From Prochlorococcus marinus XMU1402 (GTDB taxonomy: Bacteria; Cyanobacteriota; Cyanobacteriia; PCC-6307; Cyanobiaceae), in the NCBI RefSeq assembly GCF_017696205.1, contig NZ_JAAORD010000001.1, positions 620,001-684,000 of the forward strand: DNA of 64,000 bases. Reading direction: 5' to 3'. Numbering within the stretch: position 1 is the stretch's first letter; each line of letters begins with the position of its first letter. Below are positions 1 through 10,099 of this stretch, in pieces. The notes under the pieces were generated by a model. The model was not told the DNA's origin. It made no database searches and saw only the letters and a list, made by a program, of their open reading frames with translations. The position numbers and the translations under genes are program-made.

Positions 1-609
1 CTCATCGTTAAGATGGTCATTTCTATAGTCCATTAATACAAACTGCCCTTTCTTAAGTGGAGGTTTACTAAAATTACCTACTATCCCATAACAAGTTTGG
101 ACTGCTAAGGGACCACACGTTTTTAATTTAAGAAAAACAGGATCATATCCTGTTGCATCTACTACTAATCTTGCAGAGTAAGTCTTGCCATCTCTTGTAG
201 TTACTGTACTTTTGTATTTTTCAAAATGTATTTTGTTTGCAAAGCCTTGATGCCATTTAATAAGAGACTTATTGCATTCATTAAACCAATAATTGTGAAG
301 TTTCTTCTTATCAAATAGTCCATAATCTAGTGAATGTTCCGTGGCTTTATTCTCGTCGTCCTTTTCTTCTAAAGCGCCATGCCCAAAAAAACTTACAGTA
401 TTCTTCCATCTATATTCAAGTAAATCCTGAAGCCCAAGTTGATCAACTTCCTCCCCCCAAATACCATAAGTGTTTGGCCAAGGTTCATCTGGTCCATTTG
501 GAGAAAGAACTTCAACATCTAATTTTTCCTTTCCCAAAGCTGATGCAATTGCCATTCCCGCAGGCCCTGCTCCCAAAACAAGAACATCTGTCATGCTTTC
601 TTTTGACAT
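1..609 (-). CDS. crtL: lycopene beta-cyclase, C-terminus cut by window edge
   Basis: Partial gene; the first ~203 residues are visible. It would cyclise lycopene ends to beta-ionone rings at the thylakoid or cytoplasmic membrane (beta-carotene and zeaxanthin pathway). The N-terminus is an FAD-binding Rossmann fold (VLGAGPAGMAIA, residues ~10-21). Further on come the cyclase-type segment PWPNTYGIWGEE (~42-53), DATGYDP, and CYGIVG followed by FVLMDYRND, which resembles the lycopene cyclase signature. The start is the ATG at 607-609; a second ATG five codons in (MTDVLVLG) is equally possible. Assignment rests on motif recall. Confidence 0.85.
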   Translation of the reverse strand, partial: MSKESMTDVLVLGAGPAGMAIASALGKEKLDVEVLSPNGPDEPWPNTYGIWGEEVDQLGLQDLLEYRWKNTVSFFGHGALEEKDDENKATEHSLDYGLFDKKKLHNYWFNECNKSLIKWHQGFANKIHFEKYKSTVTTRDGKTYSARLVVDATGYDPVFLKLKTCGPLAVQTCYGIVGNFSKPPLKKGQFVLMDYRNDHLNDE

Positions 610-834
610 TAAATATAAATCTTATGATTAAAGAAATTTATTGAACAAAATATAATTTCTGCTATTGTTTTTTTATATTCCATCCATTAATGGTAACGAG
701 AGTAGATTAATAATAATCAAATTACTTAAATACTAGTGACTAAGTTTTCTGTGTTTTAACAATAATTTATAAGATTACAAAATAAAAAAAACTTAATTAA
801 TTTTTTTATCATAAAAAATAATACAGGAATTGAA

Positions 835-1836
835 ATGATTAAAAATAAAAATATTTTAATTACTGGAGGTAATTCAGGTATAGGGTTTTTTGCCATTATT
901 AATTTACTGAAAACGAAAAATAATTTATATGTTGTAATAAAAAACGAATTTAGAAAGAATGAATTTCTCAAGAAAATTGAGAAATATTTTGATAAAAATC
1001 ACCTTGGTAAATTTTTAAACATTATTGAAAATTGTGATCTTTCCGATCTAAAGAATATAAATAAAATTAAAGATTTTTTTATTAGTAAAAAGATTTTTTT
1101 AGATGTAGTTGTTTTAAATGCAGGATTACAATATACAGGCTCTTTTTACCCTAGGGTATCAAAACAAGGCATAGAACTAACTTTTGCGGTAAATCATCTT
1201 GCACATTTTTACTTGGTAAATATCCTAAAAGATTTTGTTAGAGATAAAGAAGAATCTAGAATCATTATTACATCATCAGATGTTCATGACCCCAAAAGTT
1301 CAGGGGGCAATATAGGAAAGAAAGCAGGACTTAATAACCTAGTTGATTTCAGAAAAAAAGTAACTGGGCAATTTTTAAATTTCAATGCTGATGAAGCTTA
1401 TAAAAATAGTAAGTTATGTAATATTTTGTTTGCTAAAGAACTTGAAAAAAAATTAAAAATCTCTTCTAGTAAAATTTCTGTAATTACTTGGGCCCCTGGT
1501 CTTGTAATACCAAATGATGATTCCGGTTTTTTTAGATATAGTAAACGTTTTAATCTCTTTGGATATTTAATTTTTTCTAAAGCTGCAAAAGATATTTTTG
1601 GGATTTCTGAAAATATAGAAAATGCTGGAAAAATACTTTCTAAGATTGTTCTTGATAAAAATTATAATAATATTGGTTTCCTACATTTAAGTAATAAACT
1701 TATATCTTTTAAAAAACATAAATTAGTTAAAAGTAATGTTAGTGATGAAGCAAATAGTGCTGAGTTAGCATCAAAACTCTGGATTTTAAGTGAAGAGATT
1801 TGCCGATCATTTGGCTTTGTTACTTTCAATATTTAA
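835..1836 (+). CDS. short-chain dehydrogenase resembling light-dependent protochlorophyllide reductase
   Basis: An SDR of 333 residues. Visible motifs are the NAD(P)-binding TGGNSGIG (10-17), NAG (95-97), ITSSDVHDP (~145-153) and the catalytic Y189-x3-K193. Length, the insert before the YxxxK motif and the general layout resemble POR and plant WWOX/RDH-like SDRs more than FabG-type enzymes. POR reduces protochlorophyllide to chlorophyllide in light, but whether this copy is a true POR or a POR-like paralogue cannot be decided by eye. The 3' end overlaps the convergent MscS gene by 30 bases. Very AT-rich with many Lys and Asn. Confidence 0.7.
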   Translation: MIKNKNILITGGNSGIGFFAIINLLKTKNNLYVVIKNEFRKNEFLKKIEKYFDKNHLGKFLNIIENCDLSDLKNINKIKDFFISKKIFLDVVVLNAGLQYTGSFYPRVSKQGIELTFAVNHLAHFYLVNILKDFVRDKEESRIIITSSDVHDPKSSGGNIGKKAGLNNLVDFRKKVTGQFLNFNADEAYKNSKLCNILFAKELEKKLKISSSKISVITWAPGLVIPNDDSGFFRYSKRFNLFGYLIFSKAAKDIFGISENIENAGKILSKIVLDKNYNNIGFLHLSNKLISFKKHKLVKSNVSDEANSAELASKLWILSEEICRSFGFVTFNI

Positions 1837-2838
1837 GGTTTGTGTTGGGAATGCAAACTCAATATTATTAACTGCGAATTCCTCAATTATTTTTAAATTT
1901 ATAGATTGTTGAGCTTCCATTGCGGCAAGATAATTATTGGTTGGTATGTAATAAACAAGTTCGAAATTAAGACTGAAGTCTCCAAAATCTGTGAAATGAC
2001 ATCTATCAAAAGACGCATCTTTTGTCTCTTCAACTATTTTTTTTATTATTATTGGAATCAATTTCATAGTTTTTGGAGAGGTTTCATAAATAACTCCTAA
2101 TTTATGCACTAACCTTCTTTTTTCCATTTGTGCGTAATTTGAAATTATTCCATTTGTAAGGGCGCTGTTGCTCATTACTATTACTTCTCCATTGATACTT
2201 CTTATTCTTGAGGACCTTACTCCAACCCTCTCAACCATTCCAAGGACGCCATCAGATTTTATAAACTCACCTTTTTGAAAAGGTTTATCAAGTAAAATTG
2301 TTATGTATTCAAAAAACTCTTGAACTGGATCTTTCAAAGCTAATCCTGCTCCAATACCCCCTGCACTTAGTAGAGCCCAAATAGCAGTCATTTGAACACC
2401 TATATTTTGTAAGAAAAAGATTGAACCAATAGTCCATGTCAATGCTTTTATTAAAGGAGTAAGTGAAGATATCATTGAGCTGATTGAGGAATCATTAATT
2501 TTCGATGTCGATTCTGTTAAAGATCTTATTAAAACTTTATTGAGAGCTTTTATAATTATTATCAATATAAATAATTTCAGAATATTCAATAATACAGTGA
2601 TAAAAGTTATTTCATCAGCAAAAAAATAGTCAATTGAAAAATAAAATGAGAGGAGAAAACCTATTGGTTTAACAATTACCGAGATGACCTCAAAAATAAA
2701 ATCATCAAAATTTGTTTTTGTACGTTTGGAGATCTTTTTGAAGAATATTTTTGAAAGTTTTGAAATTATTATTGACAATAAAATTCCAATAAAAAAAATA
2801 GATATTGCCAGAAGGAAGTTTTCAGTAACTAATTTCAT
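1807..2838 (-). CDS. MscS-family mechanosensitive ion channel
   Basis: A 343-residue protein with several N-terminal hydrophobic segments, then the pore-lining helix with Gly/Ala repeats (AIWALLSAGGIGAGLALKDP, ~153-172) and the MscS beta domain (PFQKGEFIKSDGVLGMVERVGVRSSRIR...GEVIVMSNSAL). Such channels sit in the inner membrane and release solutes on osmotic downshock. It overlaps the convergent POR-like gene tail to tail. The call is secure at family level; gating properties are not predictable. Confidence 0.9.
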   Translation of the reverse strand: MKLVTENFLLAISIFFIGILLSIIISKLSKIFFKKISKRTKTNFDDFIFEVISVIVKPIGFLLSFYFSIDYFFADEITFITVLLNILKLFILIIIIKALNKVLIRSLTESTSKINDSSISSMISSLTPLIKALTWTIGSIFFLQNIGVQMTAIWALLSAGGIGAGLALKDPVQEFFEYITILLDKPFQKGEFIKSDGVLGMVERVGVRSSRIRSINGEVIVMSNSALTNGIISNYAQMEKRRLVHKLGVIYETSPKTMKLIPIIIKKIVEETKDASFDRCHFTDFGDFSLNFELVYYIPTNNYLAAMEAQQSINLKIIEEFAVNNIEFAFPTQTLNIESNKAK

Positions 2839-2916
2839 ATTTAAATAGAACTTAAAAATTTATCTTTAATAAAATTTTAAATTATCTCTAGGTAACAAAC
2901 CAGTCTTGATTTTTCT

Positions 2917-3486
2917 TTATCTAATTATTATATTTCTAATTTCTTTAAATTCTTTTCTATCCGCAGTTTGGCATAATTCAAAAATTATTGATTCAGTAGT
3001 TGTTAAGATCGCTCCCTTCTGAATCATTCTCTGCAATGCTATTTCATGATCTACCCTATTTCGACTGCTCATAGCATCTGCTATGAGAACAACTACAAAT
3101 CCTTTTTGTAAACAATCTAAGACTGTTTGTTGAATGCAAATATGCGTTTCGATACCACAAACTATCAAATTTGTAATTTTCTTATTTTTAAGTTCTTCTG
3201 AAAATTCTTTTATGTTAGCTAAGCTAAATTCCATTTTTTCAACTTTTTTAAATCCATTTTTAGGCAATAAATCAGGTATCGTTGCACCCAATTTGAATGG
3301 GTTCTGTTCAGATAAAAAAATGTTTTCTTCTAAAATTTGGTAGGCATCTATTAGCTTTTTGATGTTTTTGGTTATTGATTCCTTGTTAAATATTGATCTT
3401 ATAATTTTTTCCTGAACATCTATGATTAGTAAAGCATTCACTTTTGGAGATAGTTTGTCAGAAGATTTTTCATGTCCCTTCATCAT
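2917..3486 (-). CDS. isochorismatase-family cysteine hydrolase
   Basis: A 189-residue cytosolic hydrolase of the isochorismatase/nicotinamidase fold. The D-K-C triad is visible: D23 in LLIIDVQEK, K84 in KVEKMEFS, and C117 in VCGIETHICIQQTVLDCL. The family cleaves small amides or vinyl ethers such as nicotinamide, N-carbamoyl compounds or isochorismate; the substrate here is unknown. It is read divergently from the fur gene downstream. An N-terminal charged tail of about 15 residues may be start-site over-extension. Confidence 0.85.
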   Translation of the reverse strand: MMKGHEKSSDKLSPKVNALLIIDVQEKIIRSIFNKESITKNIKKLIDAYQILEENIFLSEQNPFKLGATIPDLLPKNGFKKVEKMEFSLANIKEFSEELKNKKITNLIVCGIETHICIQQTVLDCLQKGFVVVLIADAMSSRNRVDHEIALQRMIQKGAILTTTESIIFELCQTADRKEFKEIRNIIIR

Positions 3487-3600
3487 TTGTATTTAAAGAT
3501 ATATTCAACATAGTATTTTGAACAACTTTAGTAAACATTTTAAAGGAAAAAGTTGTTTTACTCTCATCTAGAGTTATTATTGAGAATAGCTGTGGGTTAA

Positions 3601-4056
3601 TTGTTGTCATTATCCTCTCAATACAATGTCATCACATCTCCTCTTGGAGACGGTTTACATAAAGATGGGAAGAGGTTAACTCCTCAAAGGCTTAAGGTTC
3701 TTAATTTATTCGAAAATATTGGTTCTGGAAATCATCTTAGTGCTGAAGAGGTACATGAAAAATTAGTTAAATCAAGTTCCAAAGTTTCACTTGCAACAAT
3801 TTATAGAACTTTAAGACTTTTAGTGCAAATGGGTTTGCTTCATGAATTAGAACTCAGTGAGGGCGGACACAGATATGAGTTGCTTAGTAATGACACTCCT
3901 GATCATCATCATTTAATTTGTATTAGGTGTGGTAGAACAGAAGAATTCGAAAATGAAGAAGTTTTAGAAGCAGGCAAAGTTGCAGCAAAAATTAATGGGT
4001 TTAAACTAATTGAATCCTCTTTAAACGTAAGAGCTATATGTCCTAATTGCATTTAA
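3601..4056 (+). CDS. fur: Fur-family transcriptional regulator
   Basis: A 151-residue Fe- or Zn-responsive repressor. The winged helix carries LTPQRLKVLNLFE and SLATIYRTLRLLVQMGL (recognition helix), followed by the metal-binding DHHHLICIRCGRTEEFE. The dimerisation domain ends in CPNC, so both CxxC pairs of a structural Zn site are present. The start is TTG (3601 or 3604); no ATG precedes the conserved domain in frame. It could be Fur or the Zn-type Zur paralogue; the HHH and double CxxC occur in both. Confidence 0.9.
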   Translation: MLSLSSQYNVITSPLGDGLHKDGKRLTPQRLKVLNLFENIGSGNHLSAEEVHEKLVKSSSKVSLATIYRTLRLLVQMGLLHELELSEGGHRYELLSNDTPDHHHLICIRCGRTEEFENEEVLEAGKVAAKINGFKLIESSLNVRAICPNCI

Positions 4057-4065
4057 CGGATTTTA

Positions 4066-4998
4066 TTAACTTAAAGTTCCACCGCAACTTGATCCTGCAC
4101 CTGCAGTACAGGCAAAACAATGTTCTTTTACAGCTACCCTGTAGTCAAAAGTAAATGACTCATCCAATAAATCAAAAAGTGTTTTTGGTCCTTTATTCTC
4201 TCGGAAATTTATCTGTTGATTAAAGTCACAATCATAAATTTCTCCAAGCCAATTTACACTAATAGTTTTTTTGCACATAAGATTTTCTAAATTATTTTCA
4301 TTGAAATTTTCTTTTAGTAATTTGTAATAAATATTTAGTTTCCCTTCTCTTCTTAGAGATTCTTCATATCTATTTATTGGCATATTAGTTATTGTATATA
4401 GGTTATTAAAAACAATATTATATTTTTCGAATAGTATTTTTTTATAATCTTTTTCCAATATTTTCTGAGAAGGTGGAAGAATTGGGCTTACAGGATTGTA
4501 AACAAGATTTAATTGCAATCCATTTTCTTTCTTTCCATAGCCTAAATCATTAAGAATTTTTATAGCATTAATACTTTTTTCAAAAACCCCAAGACCCCTT
4601 TGAAACTCAACATTATCTTTTTCATAACACGGTAGCGAAGCAGTAACTATTACTTTATTTTTTGCAAGAAATTGAGGAAGATCTTCATAACCTTCTTCAA
4701 AGAAAATTGTTAAATTGCATCTATCAATAATATCAACTTGTTTTGTGCTCAAACTAGCTATTAGGTTTTTAAATTCTGGATGAAGTTCTGGCGCGCCACC
4801 TGTTATATCTAAAGTCCTGATTTTGTACTTATCAATTATTTTTGGAATGAGAGATATTATTTCATTGGACATCTTTTCAGTCCTTAGAGGACTTGAATTA
4901 ACATGACAATGCTTACAAGCCTGATTGCATTTATAACCTATATTGATTTGCAATGTTTCTATAGGTTCTTTATATATTGAGGGGAATTTTTCTTTCAT
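4066..4998 (-). CDS. arsS: radical SAM protein of the ArsS (arsenosugar biosynthesis, DUF3641) type
   Basis: A 310-residue radical SAM enzyme. The cluster-binding C24-x3-C28-x2-C31 (CNQACKHC) is near the N-terminus, with DITGGAPELHPEF for SAM binding. The C-terminal DUF3641-like region has ISVNWLGEIYDCDFNQQ and ends in the characteristic HCFACTAGAGSSCGG. ArsS is known to transfer the 5'-deoxyadenosyl group to dimethylarsenite on the way to arsenosugars, usually after ArsM methylation. No arsM is in this window. It is convergent with fur, 9 bases apart. Confidence 0.85.
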   Translation of the reverse strand: MKEKFPSIYKEPIETLQINIGYKCNQACKHCHVNSSPLRTEKMSNEIISLIPKIIDKYKIRTLDITGGAPELHPEFKNLIASLSTKQVDIIDRCNLTIFFEEGYEDLPQFLAKNKVIVTASLPCYEKDNVEFQRGLGVFEKSINAIKILNDLGYGKKENGLQLNLVYNPVSPILPPSQKILEKDYKKILFEKYNIVFNNLYTITNMPINRYEESLRREGKLNIYYKLLKENFNENNLENLMCKKTISVNWLGEIYDCDFNQQINFRENKGPKTLFDLLDESFTFDYRVAVKEHCFACTAGAGSSCGGTLS

Positions 4999-5038
4999 AA
5001 ATCTATTATTTATAAATTGTCATTTGAAAATTCAAAAG

Positions 5039-6259
5039 TCAACAATTTTTTTTAAAGTTTGATCTCTTATTAGCAAGTTCAATAAACCAACTTATATATT
5101 CTTTGGGACCATTTTGAAAAATCAAGTCAAACTTTAAGTTGTCATAAAGGTCACTGATCCCTGTTAAACCAGTTTTTTTTGTAGAAGGTCTTTCAACTTC
5201 ACCAGAACTACTATCTACAAAAATTATTTTATTATTAATACCAAATTCATTCCCTAATATTTGTATAAATTCTAAAAAAGATCTGTCACTGCCTCCTCTT
5301 AAAAAACTTTTTTCACCATTATTTTTTTTTGATGTTATTGTGTCACCAACTCCTACAATTAAAGGCATATCTTCTGTTTGAATATTACTTTTGCATAAAT
5401 CAATTTTTCCTTTAATAGAATTTGGAGAGTTTCTAAAATTAAAATTACTTCCAAAAGGAGCTTTACCAGTTTTATCCTCAATAAATTTATTTAAAAGAAA
5501 TAAGACTCCAGAATCTTTAACTGCACCTTTGATAAGTAATTGTATGTCTGTTGATCCAATATCATTTTTAGAAGAAAGCTTAATTCTTTCTTTGCCATTT
5601 TTATTTCCTAAATTTGGTGAAATATGCAGGAAAAATGAGTTTTTAAGGCCTTCGGATTCAGCTTCAAAGATGATTTCATTCATCATTTTTTCAAAACTAA
5701 TTTGAATAACCTTTCTTTTATCAGAATCATTGTTAACTAATTCAAATAGACTATTGAAATTAATCGTTGGCGAGAATCGTGTTTCGCATATTGATTTTAC
5801 TGCGTGAAAATTGATATCTTCTTGGCTAAGTTCAGGAAAAATATTCTTAACTATAAAATTAAACTTTGGTCTTATTAGACTAGGTACTTTAGATAAAAAA
5901 TTTAGTTCTTTTTCTGAGACTCCTTCAAAACTTATTTCACCATTGTTGTCTTGATACTCTACTCCACATGCTGCTAAACCTCTTAAATAAAGTTCTTTGT
6001 TTTTTGGCTCAGTAGTGCTTCTTAAACTTCTTTCTATTATTCTGTTAACCCCTCTTGGACCTTCATGTTCCCCACAAGTTAATACAAAGAATTCCTCTGC
6101 AAATTCTTTTACTGCATAGATATAATTTGATTCTAATTCTCTAGTCATTGGATCTTTAACTAAAGGGATACAAACTCCGTCAATGTCTTGAATAATTAAG
6201 ATATTTTTAGAAGAAATTAATTGTTTTTGTGCCTTCAGGTTACTTGCTATATATTCCAT
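5039..6259 (-). CDS. stpA: glucosylglycerol-phosphate phosphatase family protein (StpA/GgpP-like)
   Basis: A 406-residue protein matching cyanobacterial StpA along its length: LIIQDIDGVC with the HAD-type D25/D27, VLTCGEHEGPRGVNRIIE, GLKNSFFLHISPNLG, DSGVLFLLNKF, IVGVGDTITS, LRGGSDRSFLEFIQ and FVDSSSGEVERPS. StpA removes phosphate from glucosylglycerol-3-phosphate in compatible-solute synthesis. In picocyanobacteria a related enzyme may act on glucosyl-phosphoglycerate, so the exact substrate is open. It is divergent from a GpsA-like gene, suggesting a shared osmolyte role (inference). Confidence 0.8.
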   Translation of the reverse strand: MEYIASNLKAQKQLISSKNILIIQDIDGVCIPLVKDPMTRELESNYIYAVKEFAEEFFVLTCGEHEGPRGVNRIIERSLRSTTEPKNKELYLRGLAACGVEYQDNNGEISFEGVSEKELNFLSKVPSLIRPKFNFIVKNIFPELSQEDINFHAVKSICETRFSPTINFNSLFELVNNDSDKRKVIQISFEKMMNEIIFEAESEGLKNSFFLHISPNLGNKNGKERIKLSSKNDIGSTDIQLLIKGAVKDSGVLFLLNKFIEDKTGKAPFGSNFNFRNSPNSIKGKIDLCKSNIQTEDMPLIVGVGDTITSKKNNGEKSFLRGGSDRSFLEFIQILGNEFGINNKIIFVDSSSGEVERPSTKKTGLTGISDLYDNLKFDLIFQNGPKEYISWFIELANKRSNFKKNC

Positions 6260-6425
6260 ATTTATAATTATTTGTCTTTAAATTTAATTTCTTTATCTCA
6301 GTGAAATTATAAATTAAAAAATTCAATATTTACAATAAATAATTTGCTATGGTCAAGAATTGCTTTAATGTAGAAAAATGTTGGTATGGGTTAGAAATTA
6401 AAAAAATTATCAAGAATTTCCAAAA

Positions 6426-7934
6426 ATGAAAAATAATTTTATAGAAAATATAAATGATGAAAAATATTTTTATTCATTGATTGAAGATTTAGAGAACAGC
6501 AAGGTTGGATTCTACAGTGTTGGTTTATATCCTGCATCATTAGCATATAACTGTGCTATGCATGGAAAATCAAATAATATTCTCTTAGCTCCTAGGCAAG
6601 ATAGAGATTTGTTAGGAGCTTTCTCAAATGATGTGCTTTCTGATATGGATAATGAGACTATTGAAAAGATTAAGAGAATGGGACATTATTCTTCAGATGG
6701 AACAAGAAAATCTTTGGATCTAAAAGATCTTCTCTTGGAATGTGAAATTGTTATTCTTGCTTCAAACAGTAACCATATACAAGATGATGTTAAACATGCT
6801 TTAAAACTTAGAAAAACTTTAAAAAGAGAAAATGTGGTTCTTGGCTGTCTCGTGGGTTCTTTCTGCATTGATAATAAAAACAAAAAACCCTTTATTCTCT
6901 GTAATAAATATCCAAATTTAGCTTTTTTTACAGGGTTTCATCGTCATGGAGCTTTACGAAATCCTAATGATAGTTTTACAGCCAATTTCTGCCATCCTGA
7001 TGCCCTAACTGCTTTAATAGGAGCTCGAATTTTAAATCAATTGTCACCGAAAATCCAAGTTTCTCCTGGAGTTCATAATATTGAATGTCAATACATAAAA
7101 TCAATAAAAAATATATCATCCATATTCGCAGGTTTTGTAAATAACTTTCATTCCGATAAGCCAGGAATGCTACCTACCATTAATACGATTTTGTTAACAC
7201 AATGTTTGGATCAGGCCGCATCAGTATCATTACAAGTTAGAAAAGAAAATAAATTAGTCAATAAATATCTTTCATTAAAGGAACTTGGTTATGGTGAAGA
7301 GATAATTAGTGCAAAGGAAAAAATTAATGATAAATTTTTTGAAAAAGGAGATTATACTTTTTCTCAATTAAATGCGGTTAAGGCTGATGTTTTAGGTAGC
7401 ATGACACTGCCAACTGAAGGAAAACCAACAAGGAATTTCCAGGCAGGACAAGTTTTGTCAGATATGCTCTTGCAACTCAATAGATGTCCAAAAGATGTCT
7501 CAGAATTTGTAAATTGGTGTAATAAATACTCTCTCAGTCAAGGAGGTTTAGAAGGTCTAAAATCCTTAAAATTTTGGCCAGACATTTATAAAAAATTCAA
7601 AATCAAAAATAATAATTGCTCAATGATTAATCTGATTTATTTATGCTTTAATGCTAATTCAGAAGAAAAAAAAGAAATTTATAAGGTTTTAATTAGTTCA
7701 GAAGAAATCACCAATTTTTGCCAAGAATCTGTTAAATCTGAATCATCTTTAGAACTAAATGAAAAATTAAAAGGAGATTATCTTTTTAATGATATTGAAA
7801 TGTTTTACAGGAAATTTTTTATTGACAAAGAGGAAAATGATCTTAAAAATAATGATTCTAGTAATCAAATTTCTAAAAAGAATCCAAGTTATATTAATGT
7901 ATTGAAAATTATTAATAATTATTTTAATAATTGA
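6426..7934 (+). CDS. glycerol-3-phosphate dehydrogenase-like (GpsA-like) conserved protein
   Basis: A 502-residue protein with an N-terminal dinucleotide-binding-like segment (SKVGFYSVGLYPASLAYNCAMHGKSNNILLAPRQ, ~25-58), an ILASNSNHIQDDV turn like the VPS motif of GpsA, and VVLGCLVGSF where GpsA has its lysine strand. The middle (QCLDQAASVSLQV, LPTEGKPTRNFQAGQVLSDML) recalls the GpsA substrate domain. The glycine pattern is degenerate and ~150 C-terminal residues are Asn/Lys-rich and unplaced. The assignment is tentative; it may be a diverged dehydrogenase of the neighbouring osmolyte pathway. Expressed divergently from stpA across a 166-base spacer. Confidence 0.55.
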   Translation: MKNNFIENINDEKYFYSLIEDLENSKVGFYSVGLYPASLAYNCAMHGKSNNILLAPRQDRDLLGAFSNDVLSDMDNETIEKIKRMGHYSSDGTRKSLDLKDLLLECEIVILASNSNHIQDDVKHALKLRKTLKRENVVLGCLVGSFCIDNKNKKPFILCNKYPNLAFFTGFHRHGALRNPNDSFTANFCHPDALTALIGARILNQLSPKIQVSPGVHNIECQYIKSIKNISSIFAGFVNNFHSDKPGMLPTINTILLTQCLDQAASVSLQVRKENKLVNKYLSLKELGYGEEIISAKEKINDKFFEKGDYTFSQLNAVKADVLGSMTLPTEGKPTRNFQAGQVLSDMLLQLNRCPKDVSEFVNWCNKYSLSQGGLEGLKSLKFWPDIYKKFKIKNNNCSMINLIYLCFNANSEEKKEIYKVLISSEEITNFCQESVKSESSLELNEKLKGDYLFNDIEMFYRKFFIDKEENDLKNNDSSNQISKKNPSYINVLKIINNYFNN

Positions 7935-8025
7935 TTATTTGCCGAATTTACAAAAAACTAAGTTTTTCATTTATTTACTAATCTTGATTGCAGGGTTAGA
8001 ATTATTAAGGTTTTAAAAGGTTTTT

Positions 8026-8685
8026 TTGAAAAAGGAATTATCACATCGTTCTCATGAACTGAAAGCTCTTGGTTGGAATCAAGAAGATTTAACAAGATAC
8101 GAAGATTTATGGGACTACAGCCAAAGATGGGGATTAATAAATCTTGAAAGAGAAGACAGACAGTTTTTAAAGAAAGCAGAAAAGTTACTCCCAAAGATTC
8201 AAAATAAAAAAATCTCTGTTAAAAAAACTATTGAAGAAAAATCATATTATTTATGGTTAAATTTTTACCTAAATGAAATTAATATTTTTAGTAATTCTAA
8301 TCTCCCCAAAAATAAATATAGTGTATGGACACTCTTAATTGAAGAGGAAATAAAACTTCTTAAGGAATTACAACCAGTTATGGGTCTTCCGGATACTTTA
8401 AAAGCCAAGAATCTATTCGAGAATAGAAAAAAACTAATAAATAAAGCGTTTAGCGAATTTGACGCTAAAAACAACGATAAAGTTTTCAACTTTGATGAGG
8501 TTTTAAACAAATCTGAAAAAGATGTTGGTAAGAATTGGAAATCAATTACTGAAAAAGATCCTGAGGCTAATAAAACTTTTCCAATAATTGAAGCTGCAAA
8601 TATTGAGAAACTCAGATCTTTGATAAAAGAGGATTTGAGTTTGTATATGAAAGATAATTTCCCCTCATTAAAAAAGGATTTATAA
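8026..8685 (+). CDS. conserved hypothetical protein, charged and helical
   Basis: A 219-residue soluble protein that I do not recognise. The N-terminus has SHELKALGWNQEDLTRYEDLWDYSQRWGLINLEREDR, a Trp/Tyr-rich helical stretch; the rest is Lys/Glu-rich with no signal peptide or membrane segment. The start is TTG at 8026, the first possible start before the conserved-looking region. It lies between the GpsA-like gene and metY on the same strand. Confidence 0.65.
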   Translation: MKKELSHRSHELKALGWNQEDLTRYEDLWDYSQRWGLINLEREDRQFLKKAEKLLPKIQNKKISVKKTIEEKSYYLWLNFYLNEINIFSNSNLPKNKYSVWTLLIEEEIKLLKELQPVMGLPDTLKAKNLFENRKKLINKAFSEFDAKNNDKVFNFDEVLNKSEKDVGKNWKSITEKDPEANKTFPIIEAANIEKLRSLIKEDLSLYMKDNFPSLKKDL

Positions 8686-8751
8686 ATATTTATCTTTTTT
8701 TTGTTTTTTTTTTGGACTTTTCTAAGTTAAATAGATAATAGGATTATTTAA

Positions 8752-10086
<1,335 letters not shown>

Positions 10087-10099
10087 GAAAGGAGATTTA

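Noticed and set aside
330-644. A 104-codon plus-strand frame over the lycopene cyclase gene
   Set aside because: It lies wholly antisense to a well-supported flavoprotein frame and its translation has no recognisable motif.
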